DNA of 64,000 bases from SIG459 sp045538735 (GCA_045538735.1 JAZSRY010000071.1:23192-87191), one strand, 5' to 3'; numbered from the stretch's first letter, positions 1 through 8,529 are shown. Made by a program: numbers and translations. Notes: a model not told the origin generated them from the sequence alone.

Positions 1-67
1 CGCTGTTATGGACGGCGACATTGACGGCTTCATCAACGCATTCCTGAGTATGAACGCCAAGAAATAA
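1..67 (+). CDS. C-terminal end of an unidentified protein (partial)
   Basis: An open frame runs from the window edge (codons beginning at base 2) to a TAA at 65-67 and encodes about 21 residues ending FLSMNAKK. It lies only 8 bases before the first CapA-like gene, so the two are probably co-transcribed. The fragment is too short to identify the protein; the amphipathic end with a double lysine is all that can be seen. Gene boundaries upstream are outside the window. Confidence 0.55.
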   Translation, partial: AVMDGDIDGFINAFLSMNAKK

Positions 68-75
68 GGAACACT

Positions 76-1251
76 ATGAAAAGAAATGAGATAAAACTTA
101 TCAGCATTTTGCTGGTGCTGATACTGGCGGTTTTCGGCGGCACAGCTCAGATGCGTCCCGTGGGAAGCTCTCTCCCCTCTGACGTTCCCTCCGTCTCCCT
201 CCCCTCCCAGAGCCAGCAGGACGGTCAGCAGAGCGAAGCCCCCGAGAATCCCGAAAACCCCCAGAACCCCGAAAATCCCCAGCAGAGCGTCATTGAAGAA
301 ACTCCCGCTCCTCAGAGCGAGTTTTTCACCATCAATATGATAGGCGACTGCACCCTGGCCTCCGTCAGTTATTATCAGGGCACCGCCCAGGGCTATGACA
401 CCGTTATCGGCGGAGACTGGGCCTATCCCTTCTCCCTCACCGCGGAATATTTCGCCGATGACGATATGACCTTCGCAAACCTTGAGTGCTCCCTCACCGA
501 CTCCGACAACCGCACCGACAAGACCTTCACCTTCAAGTGCGATCCCGAATATGCCAACATCATGGTTGAGGGTAATGTTGAGTTTGTCACATTGGCCAAC
601 AACCATGTTCTCGACTATGGCGAGGAAGGATACAAGGACACCAAGAAAGCTCTTGATGATGTGGGCATCGCCTATGCGGGAAGAGATGAATACGCCGTTT
701 ATGAAACCGAAAGCGGACTTCGCATCGGCGTTTACGCCCTCTCCTTCGGCACCACCGCCCAGATCAAAGAAGGCATGGCCGCCCTCAAGAAACTCAATCC
801 CGACTTCATCATCGCCGCCATGCACTGGGGCGACGAGGGCAGCTACACCGTCAACAACGACCAGATCAAGCTGGCTCATGCCTGCATCGATGAGGGCGCG
901 GACTTCGTTTACGGAAGTCACCCCCACACTCTCCAGCCCTATGAGGTCTACAAAGACAAGTATATTTATTACTCCATGGGCAACTGGACCTTCGGAGGCA
1001 ACACCGACCCCAGAGACAACGACACCTTCATCCTCCGCCTCACTCTGGAAAAGACCCCCGACGGCAAGGTGAGCGTTGTTGAAAGAGAACATATCCCCGC
1101 AGCCTGCTCCGGCATCGAAAACGGCAACGACTACCGCCCCGTTCTCTATGAAGAGGGCAGCGAGGAATATAAGAGAGTCCTCAGCAAGCTGGACGGCTCC
1201 TTCACGGGTCAGAACCTCTCCATCGGTTACGGATACACCAGCAACGAGTAA
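76..1251 (+). CDS. secreted CapA-family (PGA_cap) metallophosphatase-like protein
   Basis: 391 residues. Residues 7-25 form a hydrophobic export signal or membrane anchor, residues about 30-82 a Pro/Glu/Asn/Gln-rich linker, and residues about 83-370 a CapA domain. Family motifs are in order: MIGDCTLAS (88-96), NLECSLTD, LANNHVLDYG near 174, HWGDEGSY from His250, GSHPHTLQ near 281 and YSMGNWTFGG. The Asp/Asn/His set is that of the calcineurin-like metallophosphoesterase fold of poly-gamma-glutamate capsule protein CapA; the enzyme activity of stand-alone CapA homologues is mostly unknown. No capB or capC is nearby, so a role in capsule synthesis is not implied. A second copy follows 17 bases downstream. 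Start chosen for the signal peptide and the weak AAGGAAC upstream. Confidence 0.85.
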   Translation: MKRNEIKLISILLVLILAVFGGTAQMRPVGSSLPSDVPSVSLPSQSQQDGQQSEAPENPENPQNPENPQQSVIEETPAPQSEFFTINMIGDCTLASVSYYQGTAQGYDTVIGGDWAYPFSLTAEYFADDDMTFANLECSLTDSDNRTDKTFTFKCDPEYANIMVEGNVEFVTLANNHVLDYGEEGYKDTKKALDDVGIAYAGRDEYAVYETESGLRIGVYALSFGTTAQIKEGMAALKKLNPDFIIAAMHWGDEGSYTVNNDQIKLAHACIDEGADFVYGSHPHTLQPYEVYKDKYIYYSMGNWTFGGNTDPRDNDTFILRLTLEKTPDGKVSVVEREHIPAACSGIENGNDYRPVLYEEGSEEYKRVLSKLDGSFTGQNLSIGYGYTSNE

Positions 1252-1268
1252 ATAAAGAAGATAAAGAT

Positions 1269-2567
1269 ATGAAAGCTTCACGCATCGTACTTCTCATCAT
1301 CTTAATAATCGCAATTCTTGCCGCGGCCGCCCTTATTCTGGCTCGCGGCAATTTTGCCCTCTCCGAAAATCCCCCCGCAATTGCGGAGACGCCCTCCCCT
1401 TCCCCCTCGCCCACACCTACGCCTACTCCTACGCCTACGCCGACACCCACACCCACACCTACACCTACACCTACGCCCGAACCTGAACCTGAGTATTTCA
1501 TCATCAGCATGGTGGGCGACTGCACCCTTGCAAGCAGTCAGCACCACAAGGGCACTTCCGTTGCTTTCGAAAGCTTTGTCAACGGCGATTTTGCCTATCC
1601 CTTTGCCAAAACCAAACAGTTCTTCGAGGATGACTACCTCTCCATAGCCAATATGGAGGGCTGCTTCACCACGGCGGCGAAGTCCAGCGGTGCCACCTTT
1701 GTTTTCAAGTCCGACCCGGAATACGCAAAGATATTCACCGAGGGCAGCATTGAGATGGTGGTTCTGGGCAACAACCATTCCGGTGACTTCCTTAATCAGG
1801 GGCGTCTGGATACTCAGGCAGCTCTTGACGCAGAAGGAATCCTGTGGGCTGAGGACAATGGCTGCAGAATTTATGAGCAGCCCGGCGGATTAAAGGTAGG
1901 CGTTTATTCCAAGCTCTATCCCACCGCCCCCGATGTTATTGCAGGCATTGAAAAGCTGAAAAGCGAAGGCTGCGAGCTTATCATTGCAGGTCTCCATTGG
2001 GGCATTGAGGGCACTTACCGCCCCACCGCTGACCAGCAGTATGTGGGTCACGCAGCCATAGACGCAGGCGCCCATATAGTTTACGGCAGCCATCCCCACG
2101 TCCTTCAGCGCACTGAGGAATATAATGGGGGAATCATTCTTTATTCCCTTGGCAACTATTCCTTCGGCGGAAACACCAACCCCAGAGATAAGGACACCGC
2201 CATCGCCCGCGTCAGCGTCAAGCGGGATATAGACGGCAGCATAAGCATTGACTCTCTGGAGCTTATCCCCTGCTCCCTCAGCGGCAACACCGGCTACAAC
2301 GACTATCAGCCTGTGCCTTACGAAGAGGGCAGCGCTGAATATGAGCGTACTATGAGCAAGCTTGACGGCAGCTGGAACGGACCCGACCTGACCATTGACT
2401 ACAGCGCCTTCCATAGTCCCTCCCCCTCTCCTTCCGCCACACCCACCCCCTCCGCACCCGCGGTCACACCCGAGCCTCCCCCTGCGGATAACACCCCGGC
2501 TCCCGAGCCTTCAGCTCCCGTGCCTGCTCCCGAGCCCACCCCTGCGCCGCCATCTGACGGAGAATAA
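1269..2567 (+). CDS. second secreted CapA-family protein with Pro-Thr linker
   Basis: 432 residues, paralogue of the preceding gene. It has an N-terminal hydrophobic segment (about 5-25), a linker of alternating Pro and Thr (about 42-75), and a CapA domain with MVGDCTLASS, GNNHSGDF, GLHWGIEGTY, YGSHPHVLQR and YSLGNYSFGGN. The C-terminal tail after about 380 is again Ser/Pro/Ala-rich. The linkers suggest a domain held away from the membrane through the cell wall. The two copies share the residues immediately before the tail (VPYEEGS, then SKLDGS), so the duplication included the whole domain. Substrate is unknown. A terminator follows directly. The ribosome site before ATG 1269 is weak, which suggests translational coupling to the first copy. 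Confidence 0.85.
   Translation: MKASRIVLLIILIIAILAAAALILARGNFALSENPPAIAETPSPSPSPTPTPTPTPTPTPTPTPTPTPTPEPEPEYFIISMVGDCTLASSQHHKGTSVAFESFVNGDFAYPFAKTKQFFEDDYLSIANMEGCFTTAAKSSGATFVFKSDPEYAKIFTEGSIEMVVLGNNHSGDFLNQGRLDTQAALDAEGILWAEDNGCRIYEQPGGLKVGVYSKLYPTAPDVIAGIEKLKSEGCELIIAGLHWGIEGTYRPTADQQYVGHAAIDAGAHIVYGSHPHVLQRTEEYNGGIILYSLGNYSFGGNTNPRDKDTAIARVSVKRDIDGSISIDSLELIPCSLSGNTGYNDYQPVPYEEGSAEYERTMSKLDGSWNGPDLTIDYSAFHSPSPSPSATPTPSAPAVTPEPPPADNTPAPEPSAPVPAPEPTPAPPSDGE
1409..1478 (+). repeat. Pro-Thr coding hexanucleotide repeat
   Basis: Near-tandem six-base units of the type CCNACN encode about a dozen Pro-Thr pairs in the second CapA-like protein. Third positions vary (CCT/CCG/CCC, ACG/ACT/ACC/ACA), so the repeat is kept at the protein level and not as an exact DNA repeat. 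Unit number could change by slippage. Confidence 0.8.
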
Positions 2568-2574
2568 AAAATAT

Positions 2575-2611
2575 AAATCCCCTGCTGCGTTTAACAGCAG
2601 GGGATTTTTTT
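2575..2611. terminator. rho-independent terminator after the CapA pair
   Basis: A 13-bp stem (2575-2587 with 2595-2607), 7-base loop, followed by a T run on the + strand. A run of A on the other side gives a U tract for the opposite strand too, so it can serve both converging genes; it overlaps the stop codon of the minus-strand gene. Confidence 0.9.
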
Positions 2612-4142
2612 ATGTAACAATGAGCACATCGGCTTTTTCATCCAGTTTGAAGAAGCTGAAATATTCCTCCTCCATGGGTATCCAAATGCCGAAATAACTG
2701 GGGGCGAGAGCTTCGCCGTCCCGCTCCACAACGCGCATTCGCTGCTCCGCTTTGTCCACGGTCATAAAAACCTTTATGTCCATATACCGGCCGAAATAGC
2801 TATGCTGGGAGAAGCTTCCCTCAACGATGCGGTAAGGAGAGGCTTTCACTCTCTTTTTCTTTTTGAAGTCTATCTTGTGGTCATCAAAATATCTGTGGCT
2901 GAAGGCTTTGGGAGAGCGGATGTTGCTCAGCACCTCGTCTTTGAATAGGTCATAGGCTATGTTTCCCCCGGGAAGCCCCAGTCTTTCCACCGTGCCTCTG
3001 CCCGCTGGCATAAGGAAATCGTCCATGTGGATAATTCCCGCCCCCGTTATCTCGGCAAGAGCCTTGGCAAGGCTGCTTTTGCCGGAGTTGGAGCGCCCGT
3101 CAATGGTCACAACGCAGCCATCCTTAAACTCCGCCATCTCTTCAAGGACTCTTATGGCATTTATAAAGCTTGCGGGGGCAATGCGATAGGCGGGCTCTTC
3201 CGCCTGACGGTAGGCTTCGCTGTGGCTGACGCTCTTTCCGTCCCATGCGGCAAGCTCTTCCTCCCAGGCCTCAAGGGAGAAGGGCAGCTTTTCTGCCTCT
3301 GCGCATTCTTTCACCGCAGCGAAATATTCCTCAATGCTGCCGCTGCCTTTGGCTGCGGCAAACATATTAAAAAGCCACTGCCACTTGAGCCCTCTGCGTT
3401 TCCATGCCCGGAGATTTATCCTGCAAAGAGAGGGGCTTATAAGCTCATAAAGACGCTCATACCCTCTGAACCGGAGGGCGGAAAACTCTGCGCGGAGGTA
3501 TTTTCTGGCAGCGGCGGGGTCGCCCAGTCCGTGTTCAGCGCCGAAGGCAGCCTGATAGCACATTTTAAGGGCATCCCTCGGCTGCATTGACGGGTGCAGA
3601 CGGCACTGCTCAAGCAAATGGCGGGTGAAGCTTCCAAATCTGTTTTCCCGCAGGAGACTGCGCTCTGCCACCACTATTATGTCCTCTTTCTGGGGTATCT
3701 CGCGAACGCTCTCGAAGCCCAGGCTCTCCCAAAATCCCGCAGCCTGAGGATTGGCCTTGTCATAGCCCAGAAGCAGGCGCTTATAGCCAAGCTCTCTGCA
3801 ATAGCAGGCCAGTGCCTCTATGAGTGTAGTGCCGATTTTCCGCCCCTGCTCATATTTCGCAAGCATGAAAAGACCTATGTAAGCCGTGTCGGCTTCGGGA
3901 TAGCCATCTATAAAATCCAGCACTCCCACCATCTCGTCCTTATCGAAATAGCCCAGATAGTATTTCTCCTCCATCTCCTTGCCGGGAGGGAGAAGATGCA
4001 TATCTCTGCATATTTCCTCAACGCCGTAAGTTTCAAATGCGGGGTTTTCCCTTGCTATCTCCGCAACCGCTTCCGCGTCCTTTTCGCCCAGGCGGCGCAG
4101 CTCATAGAGGCTTGAAAAGCGGCTTATATCAATGCTCTTCAT
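2610..4142 (-). CDS. GNAT acetyltransferase / uridine-kinase-like P-loop fusion
   Basis: 510 residues, three parts. Residues about 1-160 look like a GNAT N-acetyltransferase, with the acetyl-CoA loop region around EQGRKIGTTLIEAL and the C-terminal FWESLGFE. Residues about 170-310 contain the HPSMQPRDALKMCYQAAFG stretch and FGAEHGLGD, a conserved Firmicutes region without a known function. Residues about 335-510 carry a Walker A loop (GRSNSGKSS near 346) and MDDFLMP, as in the uridine kinase/phosphoribulokinase group. Substrates are unknown; the kinase part could act on a nucleoside or a small metabolite. It begins 13 bases before trxB and shares a strand with it but is downstream. Confident in the domain make-up, not in the function. 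Confidence 0.75.
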   Translation of the reverse strand: MKSIDISRFSSLYELRRLGEKDAEAVAEIARENPAFETYGVEEICRDMHLLPPGKEMEEKYYLGYFDKDEMVGVLDFIDGYPEADTAYIGLFMLAKYEQGRKIGTTLIEALACYCRELGYKRLLLGYDKANPQAAGFWESLGFESVREIPQKEDIIVVAERSLLRENRFGSFTRHLLEQCRLHPSMQPRDALKMCYQAAFGAEHGLGDPAAARKYLRAEFSALRFRGYERLYELISPSLCRINLRAWKRRGLKWQWLFNMFAAAKGSGSIEEYFAAVKECAEAEKLPFSLEAWEEELAAWDGKSVSHSEAYRQAEEPAYRIAPASFINAIRVLEEMAEFKDGCVVTIDGRSNSGKSSLAKALAEITGAGIIHMDDFLMPAGRGTVERLGLPGGNIAYDLFKDEVLSNIRSPKAFSHRYFDDHKIDFKKKKRVKASPYRIVEGSFSQHSYFGRYMDIKVFMTVDKAEQRMRVVERDGEALAPSYFGIWIPMEEEYFSFFKLDEKADVLIVT

Positions 4143-4155
4143 AGCTCTTATCCTC

Positions 4156-5055
4156 TCAAAGGCTGTCTATATATTCGCAGGCTGCAAGGGCGGCAACGGC
4201 GCCGTCACCAACGGCGGTGGTCACCTGACGGATGCGTTTTGCACGGCAGTCACCTGCGGCAAAAACACCTGCGGTAGTACTCAGGCAATCCTCTCCCGCA
4301 GCCGCGTATCCCCATCTATCAAGCTCCAAAACCTGCTTGAAAGGCTCATTATCAGGAGCATAGCCAACGGCCACAAAAAGTCCCTGAAGGGGAATTTCCC
4401 TTTCTCCTCCCTCTGTACGGACTCTGATACCCGTCAGTTCATCCTCGCCCTTGAGCTCAGTAACCACTCCGCCGGGGATAAACTCAACATTGGCTCTTTT
4501 TTCAAGAGCTTCAACAAGCTTTTTCTCTCCGCGGATGGTGCTGCGGTAGATGAGATAAACCTTCTCGCATATATCGGAGAGAAGCACCGCATCCTGCAGA
4601 GCGCTGCTGCCGCCGCCAACAACCGCAACGGTGAGCCCCTTGAAAAAGGCTCCGTCGCAGACGGCGCAGTAGCTGACGCCCATTCCGGTGAGCTCCTCTT
4701 CCCTTTCAAGACCAAGGCGGCGGTGCTTTGCGCCTGCGGCAACGATGACGGCCTTCGCCTCAAAAGAGCCGGAGAGAGTTATGACGGATTTCACTTCGCC
4801 CTTATCCTCTATGGCGGTAACCTCGTCCAGCTCCACCTCCGCGCCCAAAGCCATAGCCTGCTCAACGAGGCGGTCGGAAAATTCCGCACCGCTTATCTCG
4901 GTAAAGCCGGGGTAGTTTTCAAGCTTGGGGGAAAGGCTTATCTGTCCGCCAAAGGCTCCCTTTTCAATTATAAGGCAGCTTTTGCCTGCGCGAAGGGCGT
5001 ATATGGCGGCGGTGAGACCTGCAGGGCCTGCTCCTATGATTATAATATCGTACAT
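4156..5055 (-). CDS. trxB: thioredoxin-disulfide reductase
   Basis: 299 residues, a usual TrxB length. It has an FAD-binding GAGPAG at 8-13, the redox pair CAVC at 130-133 in the setting GVSYCAVCDGAF, an NAD(P)H-binding GGGSSALQDA and a C-terminal ATGD-like AAGDC. It moves electrons from NADPH to thioredoxin or similar proteins in the cytoplasm. Upstream on the same strand lies nrdD, whose protein ends in a glutaredoxin-like domain, so this reductase may re-reduce that domain (inference). A good ribosome site (AAAGGAG) precedes the ATG. A strong hairpin separates it from nrdD. Confidence 0.9.
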   Translation of the reverse strand: MYDIIIIGAGPAGLTAAIYALRAGKSCLIIEKGAFGGQISLSPKLENYPGFTEISGAEFSDRLVEQAMALGAEVELDEVTAIEDKGEVKSVITLSGSFEAKAVIVAAGAKHRRLGLEREEELTGMGVSYCAVCDGAFFKGLTVAVVGGGSSALQDAVLLSDICEKVYLIYRSTIRGEKKLVEALEKRANVEFIPGGVVTELKGEDELTGIRVRTEGGEREIPLQGLFVAVGYAPDNEPFKQVLELDRWGYAAAGEDCLSTTAGVFAAGDCRAKRIRQVTTAVGDGAVAALAACEYIDSL

Positions 5056-5078
5056 AAATATTCTCCTTTTATAGTCGC

Positions 5079-5120
5079 AGGGCGCTCATCAAAAGCCTTT
5101 GGGCTTTTGATGAGCGCCCT
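5079..5120 (-). other. perfect 19-bp stem-loop between nrdD and trxB
   Basis: Arms 5079-5097 and 5102-5120 are exact reverse complements, with a 4-base loop. There is no U tract after it on the minus strand, so it is not a classical terminator. It begins 25 bases after the nrdD stop and ends 24 bases before the trxB start. An mRNA-processing or 3'-stabilising element, or a weak terminator, are the possible roles. Confidence 0.7.
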
Positions 5121-5144
5121 GTGGCACTTACATGTTTTAGTTTA

Positions 5145-7517
5145 TTATGCGCCAATGCTTCTCAGATATCCGCGGATATCGGAAACACCGGCATACTTCT
5201 TGAAGCTCTCGCCGTCGCTGACGATGAGGGTGGGGGCCTGATTGATACCGAAGGCGGCGCAGGCATCGGCATTTTCCTCAGCCAGCAGCTTTTCATAGCC
5301 AAGCTCTGCCTTATCCAGCAAAGCCATGGCGACACGGCAGTTGGGGCAGGTCTTGGTGGTGAAGAGCATAGTGCCCTTGGCATAGGCGACAACAGCCTCC
5401 GCAGCCTCTGCAGCATCTTCAGCACGTATCTTCTCGCCCTTGAACACGCTGTTTGCTATATTATAGGTCTTGCGCTGGCGGTATTCCTGGCTCTTGCCGT
5501 CGTTCCAGTTCTGAACGGGGCGGTAGTAGCCGGTTATGCGGCTGTAAACCTCGGCACTTGCTCCGCAGTGGGGGCAGACGAACTGCTCACCGGGGAGATA
5601 GCCATGCTCGCGGCAGACGGAATAGGTGGGGCTGAGGGTGTAGTAAGGCAGGCGGTAGTTTTCCGCAATCTTCCGCACAAGGGCGGCGGCGGACTGCCAG
5701 GAGGGCAGTTTCTCGCCAAGGAAGGCGTGGAAAACAGTGCCGGAGGTATAGAGGGTCTGGAGCTCATCCTGAACATCCAGTGCGGTGAAAATATCCTCGG
5801 TGTAGCCAACGGGCAAATGAGAGGAGTTTGTGTAGTAAGGGGTGTTGCCCTCGGAGGCGGTGATGATGTTGGGGAAGTCCTTTCTGTCGTGCTTTGCAAG
5901 ACGGAAGGAAGTGCTCTCCGCAGGAGTTGCCTCAAGGTTATAGAGGTCGCCGTACTTCTCCTGATAGTCGCTGAGCTTTTCGCGCATATGGTTGAGGACG
6001 CGCTTGGAAAATTCCTGAGCCTCTTTATGGGTCATATCCTTGCCAATCCAGCAGGCATTGAGGGCAGCTTCGTTCATGCCAACAAGTCCGATGGTGGAGA
6101 AGTGATTATTGAAAGTTCCAAGATAATGCTTGGTATAGGGGTAAAGGCCTGCATCAAGGAAGCGGGTGATGACATCGCGCTTCACCTTCAGAGAGCGGGC
6201 GGAGACATCCATAAGGCGATCCAGACGAGCCATAAACTCCTGCTCCGAAGCAGACTGATATGCGATGCGGGGCATATTGATGGTAACAACGCCTACGCTG
6301 CCTGTGCTCTCGCCGCTGCCGAAGAAGCCGCCTGACTTTTTGCGCAGCTCTCTCAGGTCGAGGCGCAGACGGCAGCACATACTGCGGACATCGCTGGGTT
6401 CCATATCGGAGTTGATGTAGTTGGAGAAATAGGGAGTGCCGTACTTGGCAGTCATCTCGAAGAGGAGGCGGTTATTCTCCGTGTCGGACCAGTCAAAGTC
6501 GCGGGTGATGGAATAGGTGGGGATGGGATACTGGAAGCCGCGGCCGTTGGCATCGCCCTTTATCATGCACTCAATAAAGGCCTTGTTGACCATATCCATC
6601 TCTGCCTTGCAGTCGCCGTAGGTGAAGTCCATTTCCTTGCCGCCTACGATTGCGGGCATATTCTCAAGATCCTTGGGGACGGTCCAGTCCAGAGTGATGT
6701 TGGTGAAGGGTGCCTGAGTACCCCAGCGGGAGGGAGTGTTCACACCGAAAACAAAGCTCTCAATGCACTGGAGAACCTGCTTATAGCTGAGATTATCCAC
6801 CTTAACAAAGGGTGCAAGGTAGGTATCGAAGCTGGAGAAGGCCTGTGCGCCTGCCCATTCATTCTGCATAATGCCCAGGAAGTTCACCATCTGGGTGCAG
6901 AGAGAGGAGAGATGGGCAGCAGGCTTGGAGGTGATTTTTCCGGGGACGCCGCCGAGGCCGTCGGTAATGAGCTGCTTAAGGCTCCAGCCTGCACAGTAGC
7001 CGGTGAGCATGCTCAGGTCGTGGATATGTATGTCACAGTTGCGGTGGGCTTCGGCAACCTCCTGGTCATAAATCTCGCTGAGCCAGTAGTTTGCGGTGAT
7101 TGCGCCGGAGTTGGAGAGGATGAGACCGCCCACGGAATAGGTGACGGTGGAATTTTCCTTAACGCGCCAGTCGGCAACCTTAAGATAGTTATCCACGGTG
7201 TCCTTATAGTCCAGCATGGTGGTCTTCAGATTGCGGAGTCTCTCGCGCTGCTTGCGGTAGAGAATGTATGCCTTGGCAACATCGTCATAGCCGCCCTTGA
7301 TGAGAACGGACTCAACGCTGTCCTGAATGTCTTCAACGGCAATAAGCTTGTCCTTTATTTTGGGCTCGAAATCTGCGGTGACCTTCAGGGCGAGAAAATC
7401 GATAACATCGCTGTTATACTGCCTCTCGCAGGCATCAAAGGCCAGCATAATGGCAAGGCTGATCTTTTCCAGCTTGAAATCAGCAATCTTGCCGTCGCGT
7501 TTAAGTGTTCTGTACAT
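5145..7517 (-). CDS. nrdD: anaerobic ribonucleoside-triphosphate reductase with C-terminal glutaredoxin-like domain
   Basis: 790 residues. The N-terminus (about 1-95) is an ATP-cone allosteric domain, the centre is the class III reductase barrel, and the glycyl-radical site is RITGYYRP with Gly663. Zinc-type cysteines sit just before it (Cys635, CPHC at 648-651). After the radical loop the protein continues into about 75 extra residues with LFTTKTCPNCRVA (CPNC at 724-727) and APTLIV, a glutaredoxin/thioredoxin-like fold. The enzyme reduces ribonucleotides to deoxyribonucleotides under anoxia after NrdG makes the glycyl radical. The attached CPNC domain may supply electrons. Located downstream of nrdG, with its own promoter and NrdR box. 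Confidence 0.95.
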   Translation of the reverse strand: MYRTLKRDGKIADFKLEKISLAIMLAFDACERQYNSDVIDFLALKVTADFEPKIKDKLIAVEDIQDSVESVLIKGGYDDVAKAYILYRKQRERLRNLKTTMLDYKDTVDNYLKVADWRVKENSTVTYSVGGLILSNSGAITANYWLSEIYDQEVAEAHRNCDIHIHDLSMLTGYCAGWSLKQLITDGLGGVPGKITSKPAAHLSSLCTQMVNFLGIMQNEWAGAQAFSSFDTYLAPFVKVDNLSYKQVLQCIESFVFGVNTPSRWGTQAPFTNITLDWTVPKDLENMPAIVGGKEMDFTYGDCKAEMDMVNKAFIECMIKGDANGRGFQYPIPTYSITRDFDWSDTENNRLLFEMTAKYGTPYFSNYINSDMEPSDVRSMCCRLRLDLRELRKKSGGFFGSGESTGSVGVVTINMPRIAYQSASEQEFMARLDRLMDVSARSLKVKRDVITRFLDAGLYPYTKHYLGTFNNHFSTIGLVGMNEAALNACWIGKDMTHKEAQEFSKRVLNHMREKLSDYQEKYGDLYNLEATPAESTSFRLAKHDRKDFPNIITASEGNTPYYTNSSHLPVGYTEDIFTALDVQDELQTLYTSGTVFHAFLGEKLPSWQSAAALVRKIAENYRLPYYTLSPTYSVCREHGYLPGEQFVCPHCGASAEVYSRITGYYRPVQNWNDGKSQEYRQRKTYNIANSVFKGEKIRAEDAAEAAEAVVAYAKGTMLFTTKTCPNCRVAMALLDKAELGYEKLLAEENADACAAFGINQAPTLIVSDGESFKKYAGVSDIRGYLRSIGA

Positions 7518-7593
7518 TATATACCTCCATAGTGCCCGAGGGCATCTCCAATATATTCATATCGCCCGCCATACGCACACGCGGGCAAGTTTA

Positions 7594-7622
7594 ATTATCG
7601 CATATTTAGTAAATTTTGTCAA
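7594..7622 (-). promoter_or_regulatory. promoter for nrdD
   Basis: Reading the minus strand: TTGACA (7617-7622, perfect -35), a 17-base spacer, then GATAAT (7594-7599, five of six). It lies about 77 bases before the nrdD start and directly beside the NrdR box. Confidence 0.75.
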
Positions 7623-7647
7623 GCTCGAACACAAGATATTGTGTTCG
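7597..7647. promoter_or_regulatory. NrdR box pair upstream of nrdD
   Basis: The 16-mer ACACAAGATATTGTGT at 7629-7644 fits the NrdR-box consensus ACACwATATmTwGTGT closely and is part of a 22-base inverted repeat (7626-7647). A weaker box (7597-7612, containing ATAT-T-TAGT, 9 of 16 matches) is centred 32 bases away, three helical turns, within the promoter spacer. Paired boxes at whole-turn spacing are the known NrdR repressor arrangement. The second box is inference. Confidence 0.75.
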
Positions 7648-7650
7648 AAT

Positions 7651-8343
7651 TTATATTCCTCTTATTTCGACTTTTTTCGCAAAGGAGGAGGCGATTTCCG
7701 CGAAACGCTGAAGAGCTGCATCTGTGGGGGCGCTGAAGCCGCTGCCTATAAGAGCGCCGGAATCCACGAATTTCTGGATATACCAGCTCTTTGCGCCTTT
7801 TATCAGCTCACCCATGGCGAGGAAATCCTCATCACTATGAAGCTGAGCGACGGCAGTGGTGCGAAATTCATAGTCGGGGGCGCAATCCATGATAATGCCT
7901 ATGGATTTTTCGATTTTGCTCCAATCAAGAAGCTTCACATCGCAGGTTCGGGCATATTTTACCGGGGAGTTTTTGATGTCCATAGCCACATAGTCCACAA
8001 GGCCCTCCTTCAAAAGCTCCTCCAGCTTTTCGGGAAAGCTGCCGTTTGTGTCCAGCTTTACGAGATATCCCAATTCCTTCACCTGACGGAGAAAAGGCGC
8101 GATGCCCTCCTGCAGCAATGGCTCTCCGCCGGTGAGGACAAGACCGTCCAGAATGCCGCGTCGCTTGCGGAGGTAGGAGAAAATTTCTTCAGCATCAATA
8201 TCTTCGGGCATCTCCTCCGCCGTTACAAGGGCGGCATTATGGCAAAAACCGCAGCGGAAATTGCAGAGCGGTGTAAACACCGTGCAGGCAATGCGCCCGG
8301 GGTAATCCAGCGCCGTAAGTTTTTGGAAGCCGCTTATTCTCAT
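7651..8343 (-). CDS. nrdG: anaerobic ribonucleotide reductase activating protein (radical SAM)
   Basis: 230 residues from ATG 8343. Cys27, Cys31 and Cys34 form the radical-SAM CxxxCxxC cluster in TPLCNFRCGFCHN, followed by the SAM-binding GGEPLLQ. It is in the NrdG/pyruvate-formate-lyase-activase group and makes the glycyl radical of NrdD, the next gene. An in-frame extension of 44 residues upstream is possible but poor (no ribosome site, repeats in the DNA); AAGAGGTGAG before ATG 8343 decides the start. The gene ends only 4 bases before the NrdR dyad. Confidence 0.92.
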   Translation of the reverse strand: MRISGFQKLTALDYPGRIACTVFTPLCNFRCGFCHNAALVTAEEMPEDIDAEEIFSYLRKRRGILDGLVLTGGEPLLQEGIAPFLRQVKELGYLVKLDTNGSFPEKLEELLKEGLVDYVAMDIKNSPVKYARTCDVKLLDWSKIEKSIGIIMDCAPDYEFRTTAVAQLHSDEDFLAMGELIKGAKSWYIQKFVDSGALIGSGFSAPTDAALQRFAEIASSFAKKVEIRGI

Positions 8344-8529
8344 ATCTCTCACCTCTTTTTTACGCAGCAGGAGTATTGTACCATACAGCCAAGGCAAACG
8401 CAATATATTGTGGAAAGTTTTTATTTTCACATACAAAATATAGGAAAGCCGAGAACATAAAAACGGAACGATCAAGACCGTTCCCTACAAGAGGGGTGGG
8501 CGGAGTACCGCAGCGCAGCGGATATTCAG

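Noticed and set aside
5121..6335. 404-residue frame antisense to nrdD
   Set aside because: Composition artefact; no family features and no ribosome site.
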